A DNA stretch of 64,000 nucleotides, from NCBI GenBank assembly GCA_028023455.1, contig JAQFVV010000553.1:248001-312000 (forward strand). The letters are read 5' to 3'. Each line of letters opens with the position of its first letter. Position 1 is the stretch's first letter. The notes below the pieces were generated by a model, which was given only the letters and a program-made list of their open reading frames with translations, had not been told where the DNA came from and searched no databases. The translations under genes and the position numbers were made by a program. Positions 1-11,726 of this stretch are shown here, in pieces. Source of the stretch: Epiperipatus broadwayi. Its lineage: Eukaryota > Onychophora > Udeonychophora > Euonychophora > Peripatidae.

Positions 1-1064
1 ACTTTCTTCAATCAAATTTTCCACTATTTATATCTTCTGGTCTTATCTACAGGATTTAATCTATACTGACCACCAATTGTAATTGCTCTAAACGCTTCTC
101 TGTGGTATGTGCCAGCTTTGGAGGGAAATTAGAATCCTACATGCCCAAGGGTTGATTTGCTAATTAAAAAACAACAACAAGCATATTAAGTTTATCAGTC
201 ATTGTACTAACAAAATCTGTTTAATTAAGGTTTAGATTAACAAAAATGTAGATTTTATTCTGAAAAATTTTAGGAATTTGGTACAATGACTTTTAAACAT
301 ATTTTCCATAAACTTAAATAGAAATTTACAAAATATAATTGAAATATTACATTGTTTAAATAATTGATTCTCAAGTGTACATTGATTAAAAGATAAATAT
401 AAAATGTTACCCACTAATTAATTGAAGAAAATGAACTTTAATAAAGAATTTGAAATATTTGTAACATTTTATAGATATCTAGGATTCAATTTAATTTAAG
501 AAAATAAACGCAATATACATTTTTACAAATATAAATAAATAAACTATTATAAAAGGTTAGTTAATCATAAAATACAAATTAATCAAAAGGTTATAACAAT
601 TATAAATATACTACCACCTCATATGAGATGGGTGTCAGTTAATAATGATTGGGTTCAAACACAGACTAGTGCTGATGACATTGGCACTAGGTGAAGCAGA
701 AATATGTGTACTATATTTCCAGCTTCAATATATATATATATACACATATATATAGATGTAATAATTTTAATGAACATGTAAATAATTTTATGGCTTATTG
801 AATAGATATTAAGAATATAAACTCATTCACAGAACAAACAATTCCAAATACATTACTAAGATAATTTACAAGCAAGATTTCTAAAAAATCATTTAATTCT
901 TCTTGGTTCTCAGTCAGAGAAGTCCTGAGGAATTGATGTAGTCATGTTTCTTTAAATTACCTTTGTATAGACATTTTTGAGATATTTCTTTTTTTAAAAA
1001 AAATAGCAAAATTGCATACTTTCAAATATAGATTTTTCAATGTAAAAAATCTAAAAAGATTACT
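1..1064. other. Anonymous AT-rich sequence
   Basis: No credible coding region. It contains a short TA microsatellite near 728-750 and, around 845-900, a fragment of the old dispersed repeat called family E here (compare 51420-51550 and 58860-59660). The stretch at 640-740 has a CTGATGA followed by GAAA about 25 bases later, but I could not find a convincing stem II, so it is not called a ribozyme. Confidence 0.5.
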
Positions 1065-1247
1065 ATAATTGAATAATAGCAAATGCTGCAGTGGTGCCAC
1101 CCAATGCAAGCCTTAGTAATCAATGAATGTAAGATGTTTTGCACTAGGTGGCGCTACTGTTTGAAGAGTTTGGCACTATTGTAACAACTTGGGTAAGCAT
1201 AGGAAATGGAGATGATGTGATGTTTTAGTGATTTTATGATTGAATAG
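1065..1247 (+). mobile_element. Family A retroposon, short palindromic form
   Basis: Short copy of the family A repeat. Its body is an imperfect hairpin: GTGCCACCCAATGCAAGCC on the left and a CTAGGTGGCGCTACTG arm on the right. It ends with the family's 3' tail (TAAGCATAGGAAATGG, then a GATGTGATGTTT-type end). Flanking direct repeats ATAATTGAATAA (1065-1076) and ATGATTGAATAG (1236-1247) look like a decayed 12-bp target-site duplication. The hammerhead ribozyme of longer copies is missing here. There is no poly-A tail. Confidence 0.6.
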
Positions 1248-2009
1248 GTGGCCAGATCAAGATATTTTCATTCTGCTTCCATGTGTTTGATGGATTTAGA
1301 ACTTTGTTATCTATTTGTTGTGGGATGACTTTGAGGAAATTTTGGAAATCACTAAAAATTTTATTTTATTTTCATCCCCTTGACCTGCACCAGATCTGTT
1401 GTGTTTGGTTAGGCTTACAGGTTCGATTCCAAACCGACAAATGATCACGACTACTGAACAGTTAATATGTACAATTTATTAGTTAAAAAATGTACACACG
1501 TTAGTTAAGTAAATGAATATATATAGTTTATACAATTGAATGCTGAGGTAGTCGTGCCCAGTAATGGAACTGTCTTTCAGCTAAATAAGTAGCCCGCCTC
1601 ATGAGCTCAAGTAAGACTTTTAGCTGTTTTGGACAGCCTGTTTCAAGTCGGTTGTGGACATAGCAGCTTCCAGTCCCTGGGTGGAGTTGCCTCACTGTGT
1701 GGACATTGCAATAATGACTAGAGAGAAAGTGTACCCTAGCTGATGGCAGAGAGTTTATTGGATAGTACATTCAGTCATTCGTGTTAACAGAACTAATTAC
1801 TCTATACCTTGCCTCCAAAAGGCTGACTATTTAATGGCAGATCCCCTAACTTACTAGAAACATACGGAACCACAGTGAAGGATTTAATCTCATTGGATAG
1901 CAACTGGGTGCTAGACAATCAGGTAAGGAATCTGGAATAGTCCACTTCTGAAGGCAGGTTCAGATATGACAATTATTTTTACATAATGATTGTGTAGTAA
2001 TTATTCAAA
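1248..2009. other. Anonymous sequence, no gene supported
   Basis: A minus-strand open frame of about 80 codons (1528-1770) has no recognisable domain. A GGTTCGATTCC box-B-like motif at about 1421-1431 has no convincing partner box A. The minus strand also has AATAAA near a possible LTR end, but no second LTR or PBS is visible. Confidence 0.35.
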
Positions 2010-2900
2010 TAAATAATATACATAATGACACTTTTATTTTAACAGTTTATATATATATTTTTTTTTTAGAATAAAAATGAATAAATTCTAGCATAATAAA
2101 AACAAAACAAAATGTGGCCATTATCAGTACCACAACTTTGTCAAAGTGATTGCTATCAATCATTAGTGACACCATGTTAGGACCATATGAAGTATTCTAA
2201 AAATCATAAAGCAATTTTAATATTTTAAAGCAGAATATGATAGATTTATCCAGAGATTAACATTTATTTGTTCATGTTTTAAAAATAAACTTTGATCAAG
2301 GGGAAATTCATTTATTTTCTGCAATCATTTATTTGGATCAGTGTTTCCCAAACTATGTTCTGTGGAACGCTGGTGTTCCATAGAAGGTCAATAAGTGTTC
2401 CATGACATTAAAAGAATTGGTAATTCAAAGTTTCAAAAACATCAAAGTCATTAAAGGTGTTACTGATTATTTATTATTTGTTTTTGTTATTGTTTATTTA
2501 TTTATTATTTTCAAGAGTTCTGTTTTGTATAACTAAAATTTTGGAATAAATATTTATTTTGTTTTTAAATACTTTATTTGTTATTAAAACTGACAAAGCC
2601 AAACCTATTTTTCTATTACAAAAATCAAATTGTTCTGTTAAAATTTTAAGATTTGTAAAGTAGTCCATAACAAAATAAATTTGGGAAATGCTGGCTTAGA
2701 CTGTTTTTATGCTCTTTATTAAATAATGAAAACAATCTCTGTTCTCATTACAATCTCACTTTTTCAATATTTGCAAAGTTTAGTATCATGTTTTAGAATG
2801 TTTTTCACTTGTAAACTTTTATTTCTATGAAACCAAGTCCAATTTATATTGAATTACAATTAGGCTCCAGGTCTAAGAGTGCCTAGTATCTCAAATCTTG
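2010..2900. repeat. Dispersed repeat family K, interrupted by an hAT element
   Basis: This stretch is similar to 44850-45290 in the same orientation. Shared landmarks are a TATTCTAAAAAT segment, GCAATTTTAATAT, a TTTATTTGTT segment and AGAATGTTTTTC. The copy at 44850-45290 has no insertion at the place where an hAT-like element sits here. No coding capacity is visible, and the family is old and diverged. Confidence 0.55.
2339..2693. mobile_element. Non-autonomous hAT-like DNA transposon
   Basis: The ends are inverted repeats of hAT type. The left end starts CAGTGTTTCCCAAACTA and the reverse complement of the right end starts CAGCATTTCCCAAATTT. Both continue into a GT..GGAC-type subterminal segment. 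The element is 355 bp, has no transposase and is presumably a deletion derivative. The 8-bp flanks ATTTGGAT and GCTTAGAC differ only by transitions, as an old target-site duplication might. The related repeat at 44850-45290 lacks this insert. Confidence 0.55.
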
Positions 2901-2924
2901 AATTACAATATAGTATAATGACTA

Positions 2925-3200
2925 GGACGATTAAATAAACTTGCAAAAACTGCTCACCTTTTGGTATATCAATGTCAATATATATTGACAATTTCTAAAG
3001 AATTATTTAAATGAATTTGCAAACAATGCCCAGCTTTTGCTATTTAGATGACAATTTATTTTATCTAATAAAATTGTGATATGGATGAAAGATGGACATT
3101 GTTTACAAATTCAATTAAACGATTCTTTAAAAAATCTTACTTGTGAATTACTTTATTAATGTACTTGAACTTGTTTGTTCAGTGAATATATATATATATA
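2925..3200. repeat. Family E fold-back repeat
   Basis: An imperfect inverted repeat. One arm has a TTTCTAAAGAATTATTTAAATG-like segment followed by AATTTGCAAACAATGCCC, and the other arm has the reverse complement (GGACATTGTTTACAAATTC, then GATTCTTTAAAAAATCTTAC). Related copies occur at 845-900, 50195-50375, 51420-51720 and 58860-59830. No ribozyme motif was found in it. Confidence 0.5.
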
Positions 3201-3204
3201 TCAT

Positions 3205-3320
3205 TAAAAACCAGTCAACGCTTAGGCAATTCCAATATCCATAACAATCAACAATTTCAAACTGTTGTGAAGGCAAACTTCTTTTAACAATAAAGATAGA
3301 ATCCCATCTTTATTAATGGT
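3205..3320 (+). repeat. Partial copy of the 348-bp tandem-repeat unit
   Basis: It matches the end of the unit repeated at 4472-5100: shared CCAATATCCATAACAATC, AACAATTTCAAACT and TTTTAACAATAAAG segments. It is a dispersed fragment of the same family. Confidence 0.55.
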
Positions 3321-3338
3321 CTAATATACTTGGTTCTT

Positions 3339-3530
3339 TAGTATTTTGCAACCAATGACATATTACCCTGAAGCCATATCAGTCTGATCTTCAGATCTTT
3401 AAGATAACGTCTCCAAGTGATTTGTGGACAAATGCAATTGCTAAAATTTGTCCACAAATCACGTGGACCCAGCACGTTAAAGATCGCAAGATCAAACTGA
3501 TATAGCTTCAGAGTAATACATCATTGGTTG
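3339..3530. repeat. Long hairpin (family F fold-back)
   Basis: Imperfect palindrome with arms of about 90 bp. The innermost part is nearly perfect: GTGATTTGTGGACAAA on the left and TTTGTCCACAAATCAC on the right around a 14-base loop. The outer arms pair CCAATGACATATTACCCTGAAGC with its diverged complement. No coding region and no convincing ribozyme core were found. Confidence 0.65.
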
Positions 3531-3559
3531 GAAAAAATAAAAAAAAAAGTACAAAAAAA

Positions 3560-4471
3560 TACATGCGTGCATCAAAATAATTTAGAAATTAAAAGTAATT
3601 AAGTGTAAGTTTAATAATTTAGAAATTGAAAGTAACTAAGTGTAAAATTTTATAATTGTACAAATTTTTTTTTTGTAAATTTAAAATAAACACACAAATA
3701 AAGAACACTTTTCCCGATTATCTGGCATTATCAATGGCGACCTGGACAATAACTTAAAACGTACTCTATATTATAAATTTTTATAACAAAAAAAAAAAAA
3801 AAAAATCAAAAAAATGTACTTGCGTTAAAAATTATCTTATCTTTACAACATTTCCGACGGTATAAAACAAACAATTTGAAAACTATCTCATTTTTTTGCC
3901 TGAAAATGAGAAAAGTCAGCACACAGCAATGTAATGGCGGGGGGAGGGGGGAAGCTTTTTTTGTTTTTGATGGGCCGAAGGCACGGCCAATATTATGCTC
4001 AATTATAAAACACAAAACCACCGACAACGCCAGACATTGTATTACTCTCATAGCTGTAATTTTTATAATTGCAGATGAATTAAAAAAAAGAAAAATTTCT
4101 GTATAATATAATTCAGAAATTAAAAATAAAATTAATTAATTGTACTTTTTATAATTGCAGAAGAATTTACAAAATAATATACATAAAAATGACATTATTT
4201 ATTAGAAACAAAAATGAAAATTACTTACAAATAGCATCCACTGCGGTGGACTAGTAGCACAAAAGAGAGACAAATGACAAAATTTTGCAAAGCTCTCTCC
4301 GATTTTTAAATCTCACAGGTCAAAAAAAATCCAAAAATTTAATTAATCATGTCAGTGTCTTGGTTGACATGACAACGTTGTCATGTTATCATTGACGATG
4401 TTTGCCAGAAGGAAAATTGGTAAGTATAAAACATCATCAGTTGAATAATACTAAAGTACCATAGAATACTT
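3560..4471. other. Anonymous AT-rich sequence
   Basis: Contains several A-runs and one locally G-rich spot at 3937-3952. Two overlapping short open frames on opposite strands (about 76-81 codons) have no recognisable domain and look like chance. Confidence 0.4.
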
Positions 4472-5100
4472 ATATAGATACTAAAGATGGCAACTTGACC
4501 ACAGAGATTGAAATTTTTGATACAGAAAATTTAAATAAACCTCTTTAAACAGATAAATATAAGCTATTCTGAATGTAGACTTAATATATAGTCAATTATA
4601 ACATTACAAATTGGAACTATAAATTTCAAATTGTACTCAGAGTATTATTTAAATATTAAGTGTAATAATGTTCAAGGCTAAATGAGTTTGTAAGTAATCA
4701 TTAAAAACCAGCCAACACTTAGATATTCCCAATATCCATTGCAATCAACAATTTCAAACTATCGTCAAGGCAACCTCCTTTTAACAATAAAGCTTGAATC
4801 CCAACTTTATTAATTGGTTATATAGACCCTAAAGATTGCAACTTGACCACAGAGATTGAAATTTTTGATACAAAAAAAAATAAACATCTTTAAACAGATA
4901 AATATAAGCTATTCCGAATCTAAACTAATATGTTGTCAACTATAACTTTACAAACTGTAATTATAAATTTCAAATTGCACTCAAAGTATTACATAAATAA
5001 TACGTGTAATAATGCTCAAGGCTTAAATGGATTTGTAAGTAATCATTAAAAAACAGTCAAAGCTTAAACAATCCCAATATCCATAACAATTAACAATTTA
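4472..5100 (+). repeat. 348-bp tandem repeat, about 1.8 copies
   Basis: Unit 1 runs from about 4472 to 4819 and unit 2 from about 4820 to 5100, where it is truncated at a TATATA run. Landmarks repeated 348 bases apart are CAACTTGACCACAGAGATTG, AACAGATAAATATAAGC and GTAAGTAATCATTAAAAA. The units differ by scattered substitutions, so the duplication is not recent. A third partial copy lies at 3205-3320. Confidence 0.75.
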
Positions 5101-5319
5101 TATATATAGTATACGTAAAAACATATAATAAACTTAAATTATAAAATATTCCTTTTTTTAGCGGGTAATTTAGAATAATATTGTTATCGTAATATTCATA
5201 TATTACGTTGATCACATTTAGTTCTTCTTTCTGAAGACAGAGTTTAGAGTTAGCCTGAAGGATACTAGGACCATGAGAGAATATCTGACTATCACCAATA
5301 ATGATCTGTTGAAACTTGT

Positions 5320-6080
5320 CATTCCTTTTAATCCAATTTAAAATTTTTTTTTTATACTTCCGCTTTTGGCAGCCATCTTTGCAACTGGTCTTAAAAAAAG
5401 TGTCCCTTAGTGATTCAGTTTCAAGAAGACAGGGATGATTGTCCCCTTACCTTTACATTTTTCATTCAAGGTAAGTCGGTTTTAATCATTATATATTATG
5501 GAAAGTGATAATATAATCGATAACTCTCAAATTAATGTTAGCCCTGATCTCAGCATTCAATCTAGCAATGCAGTCATCGGTCGTAAATATTATAGCCTTA
5601 GATCTAATGTAAATGCAACTAAACTAACTTCTACAACAAATTAAAACCCACAAACCAATAAATCAAATGAAAACATCATCGCAAATATCAACAAAAGTCA
5701 TCATTCCTTTTAATCCAATTTAAAAATTTTTTTTTATACTTCCGCTTTTGGCAGCCATCTTTGCAACTGGTCTTAAAAAAAGTGTCCCTTAGCGATTCAG
5801 TTTAAAAAAGACAGGGATGATTGTCCCCTTACCTTTACATTTTTCATTCAAGGTAAGTCGGTTTTAATCATTATATATTATGAAAAGTGATAATATAATC
5901 GATAACTCTCAAATTAATGTTAGCCCTGATCTCAGCATTCAATCTAGCAATGCAGTCATCGGTCGTAAATATTATAGCCTTAGATCTAATGTAAATGCAA
6001 CTAAACTAACTTCTACAACAAATTAAAACCCACAAACCAATAAATCAAATGAAAACATCATCGCAAATATCAACAAAAGT
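5320..6080 (+). repeat. Tandem duplication of the LINE 5' region (382-bp period)
   Basis: Copy 1 covers 5320-5701 and copy 2 covers 5702-6080, nearly identical. Each holds the 5' untranslated part (TTCCGCTTTTGGCAGCC...), an exact splice-donor-like AAGGTAAGT, and the start of ORF1: an ATG at 5498 in copy 1 and at 5880 in copy 2. In both copies the ORF1 frame meets a TAA after 48 codons (6024-6026 in copy 2). Tandem 5' units are known in several LINE lineages. Here the duplication could be a promoter array or simply a local duplication. Confidence 0.8.
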
Positions 6081-8166
6081 TTAGAAAATATTCAACTTAT
6101 CCCTAATATAAACAATAGCATAAATATCTCATCAAGTGAAACTATTGAAATCCTTAAAAATACAAGCAAAAACCAATCATCTCCTCTCCGAAGACTTTAC
6201 ACACCCTTAGAGGACTCTAATGAGCAATTTCCTTTGCCCAATAATACCCTGAAAACCATATCTGAAAATAATAGACAAAATTACCAACAAGATGATTTTG
6301 GCGAATTTTTTAAAGTTAAAACTTTTCCACCAGAGGTCGACAAAACCAGCGCTGTCACAGTACAGTGTCAACACTAAATTTAAAAATCAAAAAGAAGAAA
6401 CAAATTTTAAAACTAATAAATCTCATTCCAAAACAAACAAAGATTATAGCACAGAACAATCCATTGCTACATCAGCCAACTTACAATCTAAACCAATTTC
6501 CTCAATTCCAATATTGAAAAATTCCTCTACGTACGCAAATATCGTAAGGTCTAAAAATTCTGAGAGCATCTCTGAAAATATTAAGGCCGATAATTTCAAT
6601 GAACTATATTTGAATATCTCAGAATTAGACATAGAACAAGAATCAAACACTCTGGAAAATGTCTCATTTAATATAAACGATCTTAATGACGACATGTTCC
6701 TAAAAATAAATAACGATTTCAACAAAACGATTCCCAACACTCTGTATAAATCGTTTATAAACTACTACAGCGATAAGTCGTTAATCTTAGCCATAACAAA
6801 TCAACAATGTGCATTATATAAGTTCCCTCTAGAACAACTATACAGTCTAATCAATCAAAATCAATTAGGCAGAGGCATTCACATGATCCTTAATCATCCC
6901 AATGACCGCTATGTTATCGTTGAGTTTAAAACATGGGCGGACCATATGAACTTTAAAAATAACTATAGATCTTTAGGAAATTATATACTATGCTCCATAG
7001 ATATGAACCATCCAGTTACACTATCCGGCAGAATTCAAACCTGCCTTGCCCACTTGAAAGAACAAGAACTACAAGACATCCTTATAAATTATGGTTCAGT
7101 TAGCAAATTTAAACACCTATTAAACCCTCACTTCAAAGATCAAATCCTATCCAATACAGTTATCTTCACACTTACATTAAAGAAAAACATTATACCCACT
7201 GACATACCCACCATTATTACTGCAAGAGGCTCTCCTATGGTTTTGACCTTCAGGGGAGTACAGCCACAATGTTTCTTTTGCCTTCAAAGAACACACCTCA
7301 TTAAAGATTGTGCAGCAAGAATATGCACACACTGTAGTATTAAAAAGAATAAAATTCACAGATGTCCTGGTAGACCTATTAATACAGCTATCACATCCTT
7401 AAATAGACAATCACCACATGGGACTAATTCAAACAGCAACCTCACAAACCCAGACAATCTGATTCAAATAAATCTGCCAACAAACCCTTTCACATCCAAA
7501 CCTATCTTTCAAAATGAAAATCTTCAAGAAAGAACAAATGCCAACCTCTACACTAATAGTAGTGAATCAGAGAACCAAGCAATAACATATACTGCTACTA
7601 AACCAATCTCTCAAACCAATAATACTCAAGATCATACATATGATACATATTATACTAATCCCCAAGAAACAATGCTAGGTCAAACTCTTTCTACAAAAGA
7701 AGACAATATGACCAAACCATCTAACAAGAACAAGGAAAACCCAGGCAATGAAGAAAATACACTTAAAAAATTTCAAAACAATTCATCTATAACAACTCCT
7801 ACCCAGCTTAAAACCATTGATACATCATCATTCGGGCCAGCTAAGTCTAATAAACCTAAACAAAGTGATCCACAAACTGTCCTCAATTCTTCAACTCCTG
7901 CAATAATTAACTATCCAGATGAAAAGACTTATCAAACACTCAACCCGAAAGTCAGCATAATTAATGTTTCACAACAGTTACAGCAAACTGAAAATGACTC
8001 AGGTCTAAAATTTAAACCAAATTCTTATAACAATAAAAAAACACTTTCATCAAAAGAACAGGAAAAAGAAAACAACACTATTAAACTTAAAAACCTCCAA
8101 AAAACCGACACAACAAATACCCAAAATACAAATAAGAAAATTAAAAGAAAATCAATTCACAGATAA
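5880..8166 (+). pseudogene. LINE ORF1 (zinc-knuckle RNA-binding protein), broken at the N-terminus
   Basis: The main open frame (6292-8166, 624 codons) is the body of an ORF1 protein, which in this group coats the LINE RNA. At about residues 325-365 it has CX2CX4HX4C (CFFCLQRTHLIKDC) followed by a second CX2CX7HXC knuckle (CTHCSIKKNKIHRC). The region before the knuckles (about residues 180-310) resembles the RRM-like middle domain of such proteins. After the knuckles the chain is Asn/Thr/Lys-rich and low in complexity. The natural start is probably the ATG at 5880: that frame has a TAA at 6024, is then open to 6374, and must shift into the main frame between 6292 and 6374. The ATG at 6292 is therefore an artefact of the break, not the native start. 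Confidence 0.75.
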
Positions 8167-8287
8167 ATCAAGCTCTGATGATGACAGCTCCCATCCGATA
8201 CATTATTCACCATCACCTTTTAGCAAACAAATTTCAGATATATTCAGCACAAAGCTTCGCAAATCCATAGAAAAAAAGAGGAAAACC

Positions 8288-9168
8288 ATGCATCCTATAA
8301 CCATTGATCCATCTGATGAATCTCAGACAGATTACACTACTTCATCAGACACCGAAGACTTCATGGATGCGTTTCCTCAACTAATATATCACCAATCCAT
8401 CAACAAGTTCAATCATAAGACTCAGATTTCCAAACAACATCAGAACTCATTAACATGGAGATGTCCCACATTGACTTGGTACACTTTGCTGAGGACGGTT
8501 TGGATTAATCTATCATGTTCTGCAAAATTGCTGGCATTAACATTCATGGCATCAACTAAAACTGGCTCCTGCTCCTCTCATATACTTCTTATGGGTGAAA
8601 CTAAATATCATCATAAGACTGATCATAAAATACTATCTCTTCTCTCAGCTCTCGGATTTACTAGATTTTCCATAGGCCATTCTGCTTCAGGTGGAGTCAG
8701 TATTCTTCTCAACAAGTCAACACCACCAAACAGTTTTAGCATTCTATTCCTAGATGCCAATATTATTATCATAGAAATAGACTATTGGGGTTATCCGATC
8801 ATCATAGCTTATATATATACAGCCAAAGACACCTCTCAATATCTAAAAATAATCCATATCCTAAATGCCATCAACACTAACAGAGCCTCCCCTACTATTC
8901 TTCTGGAAGACTTTAACACCACATACAATGACTTCAACAAGAGATTTTTGCATGTAATAAATTGCAGATTAATGTGTGGAGAGGGCTTCTTCCTTCCTGA
9001 AGCCTACTCTTTCTATACTAAACCTAAAAAGTCCCTGATTGATTTGGTTTACTACACCCCAGACCTCCATTTCAACCTTGATGCAGCCTTTGCTCCTGTT
9101 GCTTTCTCTGATCATATGGCTCTAATCTTACCCCTGTTGCTTTCTCTGATCATATGGCTCTAATCTTA
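8288..9168 (+). pseudogene. LINE ORF2, endonuclease domain (frameshifted)
   Basis: APE-type endonuclease that nicks target DNA in target-primed reverse transcription. The first conserved block reads AGINIHGIN in another frame at about 8530-8560, so a frameshift precedes the main frame. Downstream are the catalytic ETK (LLMGETK), GHSASGGVSILL, DFN (written EDFN, so the usual Gly before Asp is Glu), SLIDLVYYTPD and SDHMAL. The 3' end is broken by a 38-bp tandem duplication (9095-9132 repeated at 9133-9168), which repeats the SDHMAL segment out of frame. The reading frame then continues towards the RT. Confidence 0.75.
9095..9168 (+). repeat. 38-bp tandem duplication inside ORF2
   Basis: The segment beginning CCTGTTGCTTTCTCTGATC at 9095 is repeated exactly from 9133. 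Thirty-eight is not a multiple of three, so the duplication shifts the frame just after the endonuclease SDH motif. It is a post-insertion mutation of this copy. Confidence 0.9.
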
Positions 9169-11562
9169 CAACTTACACCTATTTCAATCCCTACACCTAT
9201 TGATGTACCTGGTAAAACCATGCGCATGATCACCCAATCAAATATGACCAAAGCAATAGTGTCTTAGGCATACATCCTTTTCCAGAAAATAAACATCCTT
9301 TCCCTTCCTGCTGAGGAGGGATGGTTTTCCTTCATTGGAATACTACAGTCCATATTAAATCACCACACCAGGAAAATCAAAGGACCTAATGGCCTTCTAA
9401 ATGACCTAACAGACATTAATATACAACTTCAAGCATCACAGCAAAATTTCACAAATACAGAAAAAAATTATCTTCCTTAAAAATCTCTACAAAATCAAGC
9501 AAAAGTCCCTTGCAGAATATATATCCATCAGAAGAGCCAAATGTTTCTTAGCACAACAACACTGCAGGACGAGAGACTACCTCAGATGGGCACTGGGGTA
9601 CAATAAAAAACAAATCACTCCCTTATCCATTAATACTAATGGAACCAATCTTATTGGCTTTCCAATGATGCAGCACATCAGCAAACAATTCTGCCAATTA
9701 ATGCAAAAAGATGGAGTTCCTCCTATAAACAGCTGGTTGGATGCTGGTGGCCCCGGCGAACATGGCATCATGGAAATCCCAAATCAAAAAAGAAGATAAC
9801 ATCTCTCCCTGACGGCGTTCATCCTGGCCTTCATGGCATCCCAAATTTCCTTCTCAAACACCTCAGTCAATTCACTGTGCCAATTATTAAAAAAATGATT
9901 GATCACCTAGCCTCCGGCAACAGAAACATAACAGATCTTTACCCAGTGGCACTCGTGCCTTTTATTAAAAAAGCAAAACCACTAAACGACATTAACAGTA
10001 TCCGGCCAATTTCCATGACCCCATTGCTTATCAAGATAATTGAGTCAGTCATTAAAGATCAAATACAAACTCAAATTCTTAGCCATATCTCGTCAAACCA
10101 ATACGGAAAAAAGGGATCATCAACCTCGCATGCTATGTCCAATGTAACTGCACTGTTCAATTACATCAGAGGACATCGTAAATCAAAACCTATTGCTGTC
10201 CAGCTGGATGTTGTGGCAGCATTTGATTCAGTCCAGATAAACATCCTCCTGGATATTCTGTTGGACTGTGACATTCCAGCCAGGATTGTACAGATGGTCA
10301 GCAATCTGCTCAACAACAGAGAGATTTTTCTCTCTCTTGATGGCAAGATCACACCAGGCTTCAAGCCATACAAGTCGATCCCTCAAGGATCTCTGCTCAG
10401 TGCCTTTTTCTTCACAGCATACATCAACCCTCTTCTGATGGATACAGAAAAAAACCTCCCTGGAATTTTCCTTCCCTCTCTCAATAAAAACTTCAATGTA
10501 TTTGCATATATAGATGACATCATGGTTGTGCTTCCCACCATTGAATACCTTTCCCATCTCACGAACATATTAAACAGAAATACAGCAAAACTTGGCCTAC
10601 AAATAAATTTTAACAAATCTTCCATCTGGAAGATAAGGTCTGGTAAACAAATTAACTCTCCCTTTTCTGCAAAACCCCAAAGATACCTAGGTTTCCCAAT
10701 CTACAAAACTCCAACTACAATGGCAAGAGAGATTCAAGATGCAATCCTCCATTCAACTGAAGCCATCACCACTTCACTCTCTAGAGTATACCTTTCATTA
10801 TATGGAAAGGTTGGACTCCTCAACATGATCATAATGCCAAAAATCTCATATTATCTTCCACTCGTTAAAATGTCTAAACAGTTTCAAAATAAAATTAACC
10901 AATTATGCACCAAACTTCTCTGGAGAGGAAAGACAATTGCTATTAGCTTGCGAGGTATTCAACGACCACACAGGTTCAATGAACTGTCATTCCACTCAAT
11001 ACAAGCAATCATTTTACAGAAAACCCACAACACTCTACATAATATGATTCTCTCCTGCCGATACTCTAACATTATTAAAAAAATTACACCGACAGATCAT
11101 CCTCCATCCTCTTCCAGTTCATGGATAGCATCCCTAATAAAACACCTACAACTTTATAACCCAATAATGCCCTTTAACCTTAACCAAAAAATCACTTTAT
11201 GGGAAGCATACAATATAATCAACTATAATCAACAACCCATTAAAACCAGCCTAAAAGTAACCAACCAAAGACTCATTACACACTTCAAAAGATGGAGTCT
11301 GGAACCCAAATTTCTTGACTTCATCATTAAAATAAATCTTAATGCACTTCCCACGAATTGGTTCCTTTATCACCGAAGAGGTTTTACCAGCATTGACCCT
11401 ATATGTGGTCTGTGTGCTCGTGAAGATGAAACCATAGACGATATTATACACCGGTGCCCAAGACTTAAAACTGTGAAAGATATAATTATAATCAAGTCCA
11501 ACATAAGACCTGATATGATTTTCTCACTTGAAAATGCCATTCATAAAGGATTTTTTCAATAA
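9169..11562 (+). pseudogene. LINE ORF2, reverse transcriptase domain
   Basis: RNA-dependent DNA polymerase of the LINE. The clean frame is 9877-11562, but it stays open upstream to about 9795 (SLPDGVHPGLHGIPN, typical of the segment just before RT). Motifs in order: IRPISMTPLLIKIIESV, NQYGKKGSSTSHA (one residue shorter than the usual YGFRKG form), motif A LDVVAAFDSV, motif B IPQGSLLSAFFF, motif C AYIDDIMVV with both Asp residues present, then LSLYGKVGLLNMIIMPKISY. The C-terminal part has LPTNWFLYHRRG and CGLCAREDETIDDIIHRCP, the zinc-ribbon-like end of L1/Tx1-group proteins. The segment 9169-9800 between endonuclease and RT is in several frames. Confidence 0.85.
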
Positions 11563-11726
11563 TAAGGCTTTCTACCTTTGTCCTTTATTCCATATGGATA
11601 GTGAGATGCAAAAGTCTCATGGAATTACCTCCGCCACAAATCATACCATTGTTTTATCAAACGCTCAAAAAAATCAAGAAACGTGACCAGCTCCTTGCCT
11701 CCAGTAAAGTCTTTGATGACACATGA
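11563..11726 (+). pseudogene. LINE ORF2 C-terminal end in another frame
   Basis: After the stop at 11562 another frame gives FVLYSIWIVRC followed by about 35 residues and a stop at 11724-11726. The Trp/Cys pattern matches the very end of ORF2 proteins in this group. This implies a frameshift at about 11555-11575. Confidence 0.55.

Noticed and set aside
640-760. Hammerhead at CTGATGA near 671
   Set aside because: GAAA is at a suitable distance, but I could not pair a stem II or find a NUH triplet with a matching stem I.
1390-1520. LTR end and primer-binding site on the minus strand
   Set aside because: AATAAA and a tRNA-3'-end-like GGAATCGAACC are present, but there is no TGG at the start, no second LTR and no coding sequence.
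3345-3530. Hammerhead in the family F hairpin
   Set aside because: It contains CTGAT and CTGAAG words but no GAAA in a compatible position.
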